Of a DNA stretch of 64,000 nt, positions 1 through 10,188 are shown piece by piece; the stretch's first letter is position 1; each line of letters starts with the position of its first letter. The notes beneath the pieces are model-generated. The model worked only from the letters and a program-made list of their open reading frames with translations. It was not told the origin of the DNA and ran no database searches. Made by a program: the position numbers and the translations under genes. The stretch comes from Phymatolithon calcareum (taxonomy: Eukaryota; Rhodophyta; Florideophyceae; Hapalidiales). Where the stretch lies: assembly GCA_977006965.1 (NCBI GenBank), contig OZ345373.1, positions 2,536,568 to 2,600,567 on the forward strand, given 5' to 3'.

Positions 1-195
1 GTCTTTTGGGTACTAGCTGATGTGGCTCAGAGCATTATTCTGCTGAAATATCCAGTCATCGGGACAGATTTACTCTCTAAACGGCAGAAAACATTGCGTT
101 AGAACATTTATACTTATCTTCAGAGTTCATTCTCCCGTTTACGGCGCAAATACTCGACAGCCCCGGCTTAGAAGCTGCCACATAGAAGCGCGCAA
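1..195. other. No recognisable gene
   Basis: AT-rich sequence with no convincing open frame. It may be the decayed N-terminal part of the Tc1/mariner relic that follows, but I could not align any DNA-binding motif. Confidence 0.4.
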
Positions 196-619
196 AAACT
201 GAGCGAAGCACCACATCGTTTGGAGGGCTCGCTACAAAATGGTGGACTTTTCCGACGTAAAGAAGTTAAAACTCAACGGCCCCGATGGGTTCTTATACTG
301 CTGGCACGACTGAAGAAAGTAAAAGGGCTACTTTTTGAAGCGCAAACGTGGAGGTGGTTCTGTCATGCTACGGGCTCCCATGTACGTTCTTCCTTGTCCA
401 GGTTAAGTCTCCCGATCTCAAAATAGTCGAGAATCTCTGGAATACCTCGTCCGCGAAGTTTACAAGACTTTTCGGCTGTTTAAAAGCATGGGAGAGCTGA
501 AAGAAAACTACATTAGGTCTTCAGCAATATCGAAGATTCAACTATTAGAAAGCTGAATACATCTATGCCGAAGCGATGTGTTGACGTTATAGAGCGGGAA
601 GGACGCATTCTGAGGAACT
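196..619 (+). pseudogene. Tc1/mariner transposase relic (C-terminal half)
   Basis: Read in several frames, this stretch gives a chain typical of Tc1/mariner transposases. A segment around 245-300 reads VDFSDVKKLKLNGPDGF, in which FSD carries the first catalytic Asp. A GGGSVM block follows near 350-368. PDLKIVENLW near 408-440 is the region of the third catalytic acidic residue. A final MPKRCVDVIEREGRILRN ends at a stop at 617-619. The family cuts and pastes DNA at TA sites. Two in-frame stops near 320 and at least two frameshifts make this a dead copy. The N-terminal DNA-binding half is not recognisable in bases 1-195, and terminal inverted repeats were not identified. The family call is secure from the motif order; the exact limits are not. 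Confidence 0.7.
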
Positions 620-658
620 AGTGACTTTCCGTTTAAACTTGAGGTGATCTTTTTGATA

Positions 659-704
659 ACTGTCCGTAATTGAGTTTCGGGTGAAAAAACTGTCCATAAT
701 ACTA
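659..704 (+). repeat. Short direct repeat AACTGTCCRTAAT, two copies
   Basis: AACTGTCCGTAAT (about 659-671) and AACTGTCCATAAT (about 689-701) lie 30 bp apart just after the Tc1/mariner relic. A related stretch, GTCCGTAAT followed by TTCGGG and TATAATAC, occurs again at about 8688-8726, beyond the far arm of the MULE-like element. These could be remnants of the mariner terminal repeat or host sequence duplicated around the MULE. Confidence 0.35.
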
Positions 705-797
705 CTTTGCGCATCTGGATGCGATGACGCCAGAGTAGAGCTCTCCAGCTCCGTCAATTATTTTCGCGCTATGTGCGCTTTGATAGTATAAAATTAA

Positions 798-1000
798 TTT
801 TTAAAAGGACGCATATCTTCAGTGTCATTAATTGCGAAAAAGGCATTTCAATGTCAATATTCTTATAAATGGCACGTCAGTTTCACTAATCTGAAAAACA
901 GCGCGTTGGTGTCCATATTTAAAAAGCATGGCAACTCAGTGTCTCTAATCTTCCAAACGGGTTCGACTGTGTCGCTAAAAATTACAGAAGAAACGAGAAA
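798..1000 (-). repeat. Left arm: inverted ~30-bp minisatellite of the MULE-like element
   Basis: About six degenerate copies of a roughly 30-bp unit whose plus-strand form resembles TCAGTGTCACTAAT followed by TGAAAAACGGCACG. The reverse complement of the same unit (ATTAGTGACACAGACGT...) makes up the blocks at 5722-5783 and 8535-8643. The outermost parts also match in inverted orientation (AATTTTTAAAAGG here against the complement of CCATTTTTAAAATT at about 8639-8652). Together they look like the long, internally repetitive terminal inverted repeats of the element carrying the MULE transposase between them. Confidence 0.6.
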
Positions 1001-1452
1001 TGAACAATTTTCGAGACATAATTATTGAAAAGTCTATTCCTCTGGTCAGTATTTGGCACTGAGTAATAATCGTTGCCGAGTCCACTTTCGCAAGCTCCAG
1101 GTGCTGTGCACAAAGTTTTCAGAGTTTATTTGATGCTCATCGGGTGGTAATGTTTAGATTTCTAACGGTCTAATCACGACAAAGTTAAACTGGCCCATAA
1201 CGTAAAGAAACCTTTCCAAAAAGAATGCTTACCTTTCCAGTAGTATGTTACAGTCAATGGCAACGCTTTCGCAAAGATGCATGCATAATTAATTGCTCTG
1301 AACGGTCTATTAAGACTAATATGGAGCAGCACATTCCGAAGGAGAACTAGTGCTCCAGAAAAATAAAGTTGCTATAAGATGGCGAAGAGAAAAATGACCA
1401 GTTCAAGTTTTCAATCACTTCAATCGCCAATTCAGTTGTCTCCAACTATTGA
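1001..1452. other. Spacer between left arm and MULE transposase
   Basis: AT-rich and without a coding frame that I can support. It would hold the promoter and leader of the MULE transposase if the arm assignment is right. Confidence 0.4.
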
Positions 1453-3677
1453 TTGTTTACGATTGCCCACAAGGACCTTCTCATTTTGTTGCGAAACTTT
1501 ACACACATGACGACTATCGATTCATCGGTGATCAACCATCGTCAAACCCGTGTCGTAACGAATTGGATTGTTGTTGTCCCTGACATCCTGGCCGAGGATC
1601 AAGATGATGCCGTCGAAAAGTATGGGCAAGACACGTACAAGTTCTTCAAAGACCAGGAGAAAGGACATAAGATGTACTACAAGTGCAGTATGCATAATCG
1701 CTTCGGGTGTAAGTTTCAAAACCGGTTTATTCACACTCGAGAAGCAACAAGGGGTCGAACATTATCACTCCAGTGCCGAACCTATATCACGAGGTCTTCT
1801 CACGGCACACAAGGACATTCTTCTTGACGCAATGAGATATAATTTGCGAATCAAGCCAAGTGAGCTGCACAAGGTACTGATTGACGATCTTTCTAAGAGA
1901 GGAGCACAGAGCTCTGATGTGGAAGGTATCAAAAAGAGTCAATTTAGTGGGTTCCTCCTGCGAAATCGATCCGTTGCAGCAAAGCAATACTTCGAGTGCA
2001 CTATTGCTGGTCTCTGGGATTTCGTGTGCGACAATTAGCGAAGCCCAGACCAAGATCCTCATCAATTTTACGTCATGAATGCCGCCGGAGACGCTCTTCC
2101 GGGCCGTGGGCGTGATGACATAGTGCGCGTTTTTCTCACCACGGACGCATTGCTGCGAAATTACGCAAGAGTTGAGAATACCACCGCAACAATGCAGCTG
2201 GGTACCGATTCCAAACACAAAGTTCTATTGAACAACTACCCAGACATTGCACTTGGTGTCACGTACGCTTGTCATCAGTTCAATCTACTTGCACTCTGCG
2301 TATCAAACAAGGAAGACACAGCTACGTTCGAGGGCTTTTCCCGCTGCAGTAAAACCAGTTTAGAAAATTTGGATATTGAATGTGACCCTGACTGCACTAT
2401 GTCAGACAACTGCCCAGCAATTCGCAACGCGTTGCGATCCGTGTTTCCTGATGCATCCGTTGGCAATTGTTTCTTCCATGCTCTCAAAAACAAAAGAGAT
2501 ATCAAGGGAAAGTGGAACGTCAAGGCGCCTGAAGGCCTGACAACGAGGGAACGGAACAAGTTGCTAACTGCAGCGCGAGTCTCATCTAACGTACATTAAT
2601 GAGATTTTCAGACGGCTCCAACGTATTCCAAACGAACATTTCTTTCGTAACGGCACCGATATGGTCACAGCAACATTGCTGGCCGACTATCATCATGACA
2701 TGACAGACAATCTTTCCACGCAATACTTCGCTCCTAGTCGAGATGGCTGGTAAACTGCTTCTTTGGGTCGATTCATTCCGTTGGATAACAACGGGTTGGA
2801 AAACTTCAACAAGCACACGCTGAAAGCCATCAACCGAGGATCCCGGATGACATTGGTGTCCTTTTTAGACGGTATGCATTCATTCTTCCGTTACCAATCA
2901 CTCAAATTTAGACGCAGTACGTGTCGTCCTCCAATGGGAAGCTTGGATGTGAGGAGCAATATTCGACTCACAAACCATGCTCGTGGACGAATAAGAAGAC
3001 CTTTCTCTGGCGCTGTCGAGTTGCAGTCTATCTTTGATGCAAATTCCGGGAAATTTTTCGCAGAGGATGAGTCTGGAGGGTACTTTATCTCTCCATGGAG
3101 CGCTCGGGAGAACGGAATCTCGGCTGACACCTGTCTTGAAACGTACAACTCCTCTTATGACAAGTGTCGTGAAACGTGGCATACTGCGAAGGAGACTGCG
3201 GCAGAATGCATTTCGGACTACAGGAACTATGGGTTTATAACGAACCCAGATCATTGAACGTCTATGAAAGAGATGTTTGCAGAAACATCGGACGAATTTA
3301 AAGCGTGGAGAAAACATATAAACGTTTTGAAACCAATTGATTTCAATACGAATGGGTATTTTAACTGTGCGAAAGAATGGGATCAATCAGTTCTAACGGC
3401 TGCAGACTCAGCCGAGGAGGATAAGAATTCTGCAATGCTTTATCTTGATGGATCACTTCTGTAACTGGGATTAGTGACGCATGATTGCATTTGTTTACAA
3501 TTCATGCGATATTTCGCGTGCAAGCACTCTATTTGGGCTACGTTACACACGACAGGAAAGCGTAATCCAGTTGCTGCAGATGACCGTCCAATTGCAGGAC
3601 GTCGCAGAGCTGGTCGTCCACGGCGCACTGGTCCGGCTTTCTTGCACATGACTCCTGATCAGAATCCAGGGATCTGA
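1453..3677 (+). pseudogene. Mutator-like (MULE) transposase, decayed
   Basis: A transposase of the MULE type, which moves DNA by cut and paste through an RNase H-like DDE core. In order: an N-terminal zinc-binding region near 1675-1720 (YYKCSMHNRFGCKF); the first catalytic Asp near 2205 (LGTDSKHKV); the second near 2400 (MSDNCPAIRNAL); the MULE-typical GNCFFHALKN near 2463-2492; DNNGLENFNK near 2783-2812, in the region where the family has its conserved NN..E..N block; and a SWIM zinc finger at 3484-3525 (CIC...CKH). Frames change between about 1745 and 2075 and near 2585. In-frame stops sit near 2754, 3255 and 3462. The original protein would have been about 700 residues. The inverted minisatellite blocks on both sides are its probable arms. 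Inactive, but the family call is firm. Confidence 0.82.
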
Positions 3678-5721
3678 ATAATTTAGTTTGCTCCCTTTTT
3701 TCATTACATGTTACTAGTCTCTCACCTTAGTTCCATTACCAAAAATTAAATATTGCTGCCTTTTGAACGTTTCATGCCACTATAAATAGAGCTGGTACCT
3801 TGGCGTTGGATTTGTCTCAGAACATCACCGTAAATTGAGATATTGCATTTTTTATGTTGTGCCCATGCTTTACGCTAATGAAAAGAGTCATCCCAAGAAT
3901 AGATAGCTTTGCCGAACGCTCAGAATAATCGAGCGGTCTGCAGCGTCAGGCCACGCAATCGCTACGAAACGGGGTATCAGTTTAACTGCTATACCCAGGA
4001 ATGGAAGCAAGCGCGGGGGCGGGTTCCGTCACAATGTGCACGTAACCCAGAAGAGGTCAACAGTGGTTCTATTGTACAATCCGTCATTGGTTGCAAATGA
4101 TGTGCTAAACAAAAAAAGCTCTCTGTTCTTTTCAGGGATCACTGGGGGAGCACGGCAGTAATTTGGCCCGGCATATATTTGGTTTATTTGGGCCCAAAGG
4201 CTGCTGTGCTTCCCCCGTGTCCCCGGTTCTGGTGATATTGTTGGCATAAAATTTTGCTTCCGTAATGATGACCAATGTGCTTCATAAAATTGGACCTCGT
4301 ACTAATAATGTACTCTATGAGCCTACGGTAGTGAACAGGTCGATTTGAAACCTGATCATGGTGTTATCGGCTCAGTTGGAGAACTCATAGTTGCTCAGAG
4401 AGGCAGAATTGAGGTCAGTTGAAAGTCGCGAGCTCCATATTGGACAGCACGGTTGATACATGGGTATGGATAAGATTTATCTTGTAAACTTTTTCTAGTT
4501 GACGTTTATTAAAAATCTTCACAGTCTCACGATAATCGGGCGTCGTAGCATTTTCGTTTCTGATACTCTCGTGGGACCTCGGGAAACTCCAAGATACGTG
4601 ACTTCCGGAACGCGGGTCGGGATATTTTTCGTGAGCTTTAATATCACACGTGCTGTTCCTCTGATTTAAGGAGGAGACCAGAGGTAGGTTTTGTACACTA
4701 CTGAATCGTGTTACATCAACAAAATAAGAAGATCTTCTTAAGACAGAATCCAGTCAAAACCCTTACCAGCATGAGTGTTTTCGCTTACCACAGAACGTTG
4801 TCTAGTAATAGGAGAGCGGGAACATCCGCTCAGGTGCTCAGAATGTTGCTCATCCGCTCGGAAAACTCATCCATGAGATTGATCTGCAAACTCGGACTGA
4901 GGGGGCCATGTGGTACACCCCTGTTCGCTGAACGCTACATCTTTTCGGCATCACCGAATGTTGAAACTCATAACAGTGGCAGAAATGCCTCAGTCACAGG
5001 CTATTGCGCAGACGCAGGTTTCCATTACGTGGCTCGTTCGATTCAGGAAGTGTTTTCTCGCCACTTTATAGCATGGAACTTTGAACGAGGAAAGGTGTCC
5101 CACCACCACAGCTGGAAATTGATATCCCTGTTGTTTTAGTTTCTTCCTTGCTTACCTTTTCTTTACCGCCGGCGCTAGTCCCTATCGGCTTAAATATGTT
5201 AACTATTGGAATTTTTAGCAATCGAATAGCTTTTCTGTAGATGCACACGTAACCAATATCGGGCTTGGACGAGAAAAGCAGCTAAATGTGCCTGATATTC
5301 TTTTTCTGATCAGCTTCTCGACAGTTGTTCTCCTTTCACCAACTCCGTGGCTCTTATAATGGCCAGATCTATGCCTTTGGATTCCAAGCTGATACCAGTG
5401 GTTAACGAACATCTCGACCACCTTCATATCGATAGGATTCTCGATAATTTACTTGCTTAGCGATAGTTTCCCTGTTTCCGGTGTGTCTTATTCTTGTATA
5501 TTGGAGCGAGGAGAGCTTTCCGCAAGTGGAGAGGAATGTAGCTGCATCAACCGCAGTCTCTCTATACAGCCGTGATCACGACTGCATTCAGAGATGCAAT
5601 CACTTTCAGCACTCGACATGTGTAGTATAGACAAAATCTATTCAAATGATCGGCATTGATATTTCGAAAAGTTTTCCGAAACTTTTGCCGAAGAGCATAA
5701 GTGTGTCTTATTGAGTTGCTA
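3678..5721. other. About 2 kb without a recognisable gene
   Basis: Internal or 3' part of the MULE-like element. The longest open frame (4708-5139, plus, 143 codons) has no motif I recognise and no partner frames that extend it, so I do not call it a gene. A second, captured or accessory gene would be usual in MULEs, but none can be shown here. Confidence 0.4.
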
Positions 5722-5783
5722 TTAAATTAGTGACACAGAAGAGCCATTTTTAGGATTAGTGACGCTGAACCATCGTTTCTCTA
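5722..5783 (+). repeat. Right arm minisatellite, part 1 (left of pogo insertion)
   Basis: Two units of the ATTAGTGAC minisatellite, inverted relative to 798-1000. The array is interrupted at TA (5782-5783) by the pogo-like element and resumes at 8535. Confidence 0.6.
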
Positions 5784-8534
5784 CAGGGGGTCCTCGGATT
5801 AAGGGTCTTGTTGCAACAGACCCCTAATCCGAATCGACCCCTATTTCGAATCACGGCTATGACAAAATTAGCCACGTGGCACGGAGAACTAGACAAATAT
5901 TAAGACCAGTGCACAACAAAAATTAAAATATTGACTGTAAACTTTGAAAAGGTTCCCCCTCCGAAATACGCTAAATTCTCGACACGCTTCACGCTGATGT
6001 ACTTGGAAGCAGTTCAATTTATATATAAATCCTTACTTCCATTGAAACAACAACGTAGCCGAATAGACTCGCATAAATTCCGGGAATCTGGATAGTCGGT
6101 TATCTGTGCGCAGTGATGAGTCATGAGCTCTCGGGTTCAATCTTCTAGGCAGGGGCGGAACGGACATTAATTTGTCTTATACGCGAGATCCAAAGAGGAA
6201 TGTTCGGGAAATGCTCAATCACATCAAGTCAGCTCAGATAAACGCCAGTCATTGAGAATGTCGCCAGATGGATAGCTTACGTCTAAAATCTACTTTTATA
6301 ATTTTTCGAGCTAAATTTTCACTAAAATATCATTCCTAATAATTCCTAATAGTACTTAGAGATGATAATTCTCTCAAAGCTGGATTTAATGCCTATAAAG
6401 AGCAGCCTCAAACTTTAACTATAGTTTAAAGGACATAATCAACGTAAACAAGAAATGAAGGTTTTATTCCAATCGACAATACTGACTGATACGTTGATTA
6501 CGTCGCAGTTCGTTAGCACGGTCTAACGCTTTCATTAAAACATTTCTAAATGACTCATCTGCTATGAGATTAGAGGACTGACTCTGAAGCACTTCGAGCA
6601 TCTTGACGGCACTGTCACACTCTTGAATAAAAAGTGGAACCTCTTCAATGTTTTCTTGGTTATGAGATGGTTCTCTGACTGCCGTATCAAATAGCGTCTG
6701 TATATCGGCCTCAGCTGTGAACATCTGAAGTCGACCAGGAAGCGGAGCTGGACTGTTGAGAGCTTGCAGCATGTCATCCGCAGTCTCAATATCGACCAAA
6801 TCATTGAAAAACTAGTTAAGGGGAGTGTCAGGTATAGAGGACATCGCAATAACCGACCGCGACGTGTCAATAGCGACGGCATCTTCTCTGGGTATCGTTT
6901 GAGTAAGGTCGATGAGCTCCTCGTGACCGCCAACAATACGTTTCAGCGTGTCAATATGTGTCTGAGGAAGACAGCAACTGTTCATCCAGCAATTGATAAT
7001 TGCTGACTGCGTTGTAGAGCCCCATGATTGGTCCATCAATCGCATAGCGTCAGCGACGTGAGGAAGTTGTCCTTCACAGAGTCCCCAACGACCTCTGCCA
7101 CTGTTTTCTTTGAAAGAGTGATTTGAGGACTGCATTCGAGATATAATATCAATTATCTCGCTTAGTAATAAGGACCGATACCGAATCTTGGACTGAGAGA
7201 TGAGTCCCTTGTCCAGCGGTTGATAGGCAGCTGTGCAATTTTTCGGTAAAAACTCAATGCGAACACCAGGTAGAGTAACGTTGACATGACCTCCACAATT
7301 GTCCATAATCAGAAGCCACGGGCCGTTCGAAACTTTTTTCACTTCTCCGTACCACCAATGAATCCACGCCATGAATCCTTCAGTATCCATCCATCCATTT
7401 GACTGAGAGCTGTAACGTGACACGAAAGTGGAATGGTCTCTGAAGCATACCGGTACAACGGATTTACCGATGTATTTCATAGGGAGCCTGTGACTGCCAT
7501 CCGCGTTAACGCAAAACACGATTGTAAGTCTCTGCCTCCATCTCTGAAACTCAGTTCCACGTGTGGCTGCACGGGGCTCATCAGCGGTTAGATACGTTCT
7601 TGATGGCCCCATACGGTAGAGCAGGCGCGACTCATCCTGTTTGTATATGTTTCTTGGATTATACTGGGATGCGATTTGGCGGATTTCTTCCATACGTTCA
7701 GCATGATATGGAGGCATTGCTGCATCGCCCTTCCCGTGCAGTTTAAACGAAGGCTGGACTTTGTTTCGACGAAGAAATTTTTGAACCCAGCCCCCTGAAG
7801 CCTTAAATTCGGTTATCCCTTCGGCGGCTGCGGTCATTTTGGCACGCTCTTGAATTAGACCGAGCGTGACAGGCAAACGCTGGACACGAACAAAGCAAAC
7901 GAATTGATTGACCTTCTCGTCAATGATTGGGTGCTTAGCTTTCCACTGGCGCTTTGATTCAGGACTCAGTACTTCTTCATGCTGGGAAAGCAAAAACTCT
8001 CGGCTTTTTTTATAGGCTAGACAGTGGACGTGCCGATGTTAAAGCGAAGAGCCGCTTTTTGAATCCCAAAGTCACCGTCCAAGAAGCGAATGACTTGTAG
8101 TTTCTCGCCAGTGTGAGATTTCGACGACCGGGCTTGGTGATTGGACCCGCATGGCTAATTGCTGATGTGGTGCGGTGTGTGTGAGGGGAGAGTGAGCTCC
8201 TTAAGAATGGAAATAACGTTCAACTTTGCTGATGTCATAAGCTTCCTCAACCATACGCACAAATGTATGGACAATCCTTGAAAATTTACTAGAAATAAGT
8301 TTCTTTGTGTAGTATCCGTAATTTTTCTGTAAACTTCTCATCATGGCAGAAATGTTTATCTGGTTTTTTGTCAAGAACTTTAAAACTCAGCCAATCCAAT
8401 GATCCGAGCTTTGAGATTTATGGGCACTGCACTAACTCCTGGTGTTCACACTAGAAATATCATATTTGGCTGAAATTGACACTTAATCCGAATCAGCCCC
8501 TAACATGGAGCACCCTTAATCCGAGGACCCCCTG
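5784..8534 (-). mobile_element. Pogo/Tigger-like Tc1-mariner superfamily transposon, complete but with a dead gene
   Basis: The element begins CAGGGGGTCCTCGG at 5784 and ends with the exact reverse complement at 8534. The terminal inverted repeats are 23 bp and perfect (5784-5806 and 8512-8534). TA dinucleotides lie directly outside both ends (5782-5783, 8535-8536), matching the TA target duplication of this superfamily. Subterminal copies of CTAATCCGAATC (about 5824) and CTTAATCCGAATC (about 8482), both followed by a CCCCTA block, lie in the same orientation and may be transposase binding sites. The element sits inside the ATTAGTGAC minisatellite, so it is younger than the MULE arm. Perfect ends with a broken transposase suggest it moved recently or was mobilised by another copy. 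Confidence 0.88.
6464..8163 (-). pseudogene. Pogo/Tigger/jerky-type transposase, broken
   Basis: On the minus strand: a basic GPITKPGRRNLTL leader and a psq/CENP-B-type helix-turn-helix (GEKLQVIRFLDG... up to NIGTSTV, about 8117-8020). These are followed by a second DNA-binding segment with GGWVQKFLRRNKV (7850-7700) and a DDE core. The core has QDESRLLYRMG (first Asp), LLIMDNCGGH (second Asp) and QPLDKGLISQ (third Asp), so the DDD triad is intact in the 393-codon open part 6812-7993. Lesions are a frameshift near 8110, an in-frame TAG near 8020, a frameshift in the seven-T run near 8008 and an in-frame TAG at 6812-6814. After the last stop the same frame continues (VDIETADDM...) to 6464. Binds element ends and catalyses excision and integration when intact. 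Confidence 0.85.
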
Positions 8535-8643
8535 TAATTAGTGACACAGACGTGCCGTTTTTCATATTAGTGACACAGACGTACTGTTTTTCAATTCAGT
8601 GACACGGACGTTAAAATTAGTGACAGTGAAAATATTTAGCCAT
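8535..8643 (+). repeat. Right arm minisatellite, part 2 (right of pogo insertion)
   Basis: Four further units of ATTAGTGACACAGACGT...GTTTTTCA, continuing the block at 5722-5783 once the pogo-like element is removed. Together the right arm has about six units, the same number as the left arm at 798-1000. Confidence 0.6.
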
Positions 8644-9129
8644 TTTTAAAATTGGCCCTCGAGAAGGTCCATGTTCCATCTCGTCCACGTGTCCGTAATC
8701 CAACTTCGGGCACTGTATAATACCAGGGGAATGTTATGGGGGGGAGTAACGCAGACTTGACAAGTTACATAAATTTAATTGTGAAAGATGTCCCTTCGTA
8801 TGCCGACTGGATTATGAGTTCACTTGATAATCAAAAGAACTTCGACTAAGCAGGATTGTGCCTTTACTTCCCATTATTTCTCTCCACAAAGCCTAGTTCT
8901 GCAACGAGAACTACTGCTACATTGGCAAACATAACATTCCCCTGATAATACTGTACCTTGCAATTTTCGTAAATCATGCGCGATTCTTTCTAAGGCGTTG
9001 ACCAAAAATCTATCACGCAGATAGCTACTGGCTACAGTACAGTACAGCACAGGATACAAGCCGCTTTTCGGGCGTTTGCGCACACAAAGATTTTGACCTT
9101 CGCAGACCGTTTCCTGCGTTGCAAGCGAC
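8644..9129. other. Spacer and 5' flank of type 1 gene copy 1
   Basis: No coding frame I can support. The last 100 bases (from about 9035, CAGTACAG...GGATACAA...TTTGACC...GCAGACCGTTTCCTGCGTTGCAA) closely match 12300-12388 upstream of the second type 1 copy. That part is probably the gene's promoter and leader. Confidence 0.5.
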
Positions 9130-9312
9130 ATGGCTGGCGCGGTGCAGGACTTCAAGGCGGCCATCGAAATCCTCAACATGGCCAAAAACCAAGTCCGCGT
9201 CATCTGGGACGGCCGGTTTGCCATCACCGTCCGCCGAAGAGCCATTCGGCAGCTTCTAGGCCTTAAGGAGGTTCTGGGTAAAACGATCAAAGTCCTACGC
9301 GGCGGATGGTAG
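9130..9312 (+). pseudogene. Type 1 gene copy 1, internally deleted (60 codons left)
   Basis: Starts at ATG 9130 with MAGAVQDFKAAIEIL and follows the second type 1 copy (12389) closely through LKEVLGKTIKVLRGG. It then ends at once in W-stop. The following bases (TTAAGTTTCGAAAACCATGAACGAGACTATCAAAGACAAGCG) match the region directly after the stop of the second copy (13897 on). About 1.3 kb of coding sequence has therefore been lost between codon 59 and the 3' flank, leaving both flanks in place. The remnant matches the N-terminal block conserved in all four family members. Function of the family is unknown. Confidence 0.75.
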
Positions 9313-9329
9313 AGTAGTGCATTGCGGTT

Positions 9330-9895
9330 AAGTTTCGAAAACCATGAACGAGACTATCAAAGACAAGCGTGCATCCCTCAGTTCTTAGAAGCTTCCCGTC
9401 AAGCCGCGTCTGGACAAGAAGGCGCGTAGTGTGTTTTTCAGTGGCGCTAAGGTAACACAAACGTCCGATCTTTCTCGACACAGAACCTAGAACGCTTACC
9501 TAGACAAAAGTACATATCAGGAACATCGCAGAAGATGGCGCGAAGTGGAGATTCGCCTTACGCGGGTATCTATTCGGTCCGATTGCGATTATGTAAGTAG
9601 TTGTGCCGTACGTGCAAAAGCGGCGTTATCCTGAGCGTGTCTTCCGTCTGCAGGCACATCGCGCTCCCGTTCAACAGGCAGGAACACGGTACAAAGCTGC
9701 ACCTCGAGAGAGCCTCCGGAGATGCTTCGTTTGTGCTCGTTACGATCCTCATAAACGTAAAGTCGCCGATGTACGCACGAATTTTGGCAGCCACAGCCTG
9801 CTCTGACATTCGTAGAGACTTCACAACTATGAATAGATCAACATGATGATGATGTTCGCCAGCGCCTTTCCGCTTTCGGTGGTGGCGTGGATGTT
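9330..9895 (+). repeat. Module tail, copy 1 (3' flank shared by both type 1 genes)
   Basis: This stretch is a diverged duplicate of 13899-13933 joined to 15484-16035; the LINE now separates those two parts. Shared landmarks include CGAGACTATCAAAGACAAGCG, CGTCCGATCTTTCTCGACACAGAACC and GGGGATTCGCCTT-like sequence. A 43-bp block at 9760-9802 is identical to 15885-15927. It links each type 1 gene to the type 2 gene downstream. Confidence 0.75.
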
Positions 9896-9944
9896 GGTAT
9901 TCACATTTGATACGTAAAACACAAATTTTATTACAGGGTAGCAA
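9570..9944 (-). CDS. Possible small minus-strand ORF in module tail, copy 1 (doubtful)
   Basis: A 124-codon open frame. Its central part (AVAAKIRAYIGDFT, then EAS, CLLN, LQTED and PLL.VR) is also present in the minus-strand frame 15641-15919 of the second module. Shared residues could simply reflect shared DNA. The 43-bp identical block falls exactly on AVAAKIRAYIGDF, the one hint of coding constraint. No family recognised. Confidence 0.22.
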   Translation of the reverse strand: MLPCNKICVLRIKCEYQHPRHHRKRKGAGEHHHHVDLFIVVKSLRMSEQAVAAKIRAYIGDFTFMRIVTSTNEASPEALSRCSFVPCSCLLNGSAMCLQTEDTLRITPLLHVRHNYLHNRNRTE

Positions 9945-10188
9945 TGATTATCGAGCGTTGATTTTTTAATGTCCCAGTTGTTACGTCAACGTATGAACCA
10001 GATTTTGTACACGTTCATAAAATCAATCTACAGTAATTACGATATCGTGCAACTTTCACACACGTCACTGTACATATAGTACAGGGGAGGCAGAGAACCG
10101 AAAACGCGCTTGAGGTTTTCAAAGCATCGTCAGTTTTCTCTTCGCCAATTCGCGGCTCGGCGAACCCGAACCTCTTCAAACACGAACA
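9945..10188 (+). promoter_or_regulatory. 5' flank of intact type 2 gene
   Basis: Non-coding. Bases from about 10115 to the start codon (CATCGTCAGTTTTC...CACGAACA before ATG) match 17030-17076 upstream of the second type 2 copy. The leader and probably the promoter were duplicated with the gene. Confidence 0.45.

Noticed and set aside
4708-5139. 143-codon plus-strand frame as a second MULE gene
   Set aside because: No motif or homologous partner frame; could arise by chance in 2 kb.
6812-8020. TAG read as an amino acid, since both in-frame stops of the pogo transposase are TAG
   Set aside because: The gene also has frameshifts, and TAA and TGA stops break other genes here; ordinary decay explains it.
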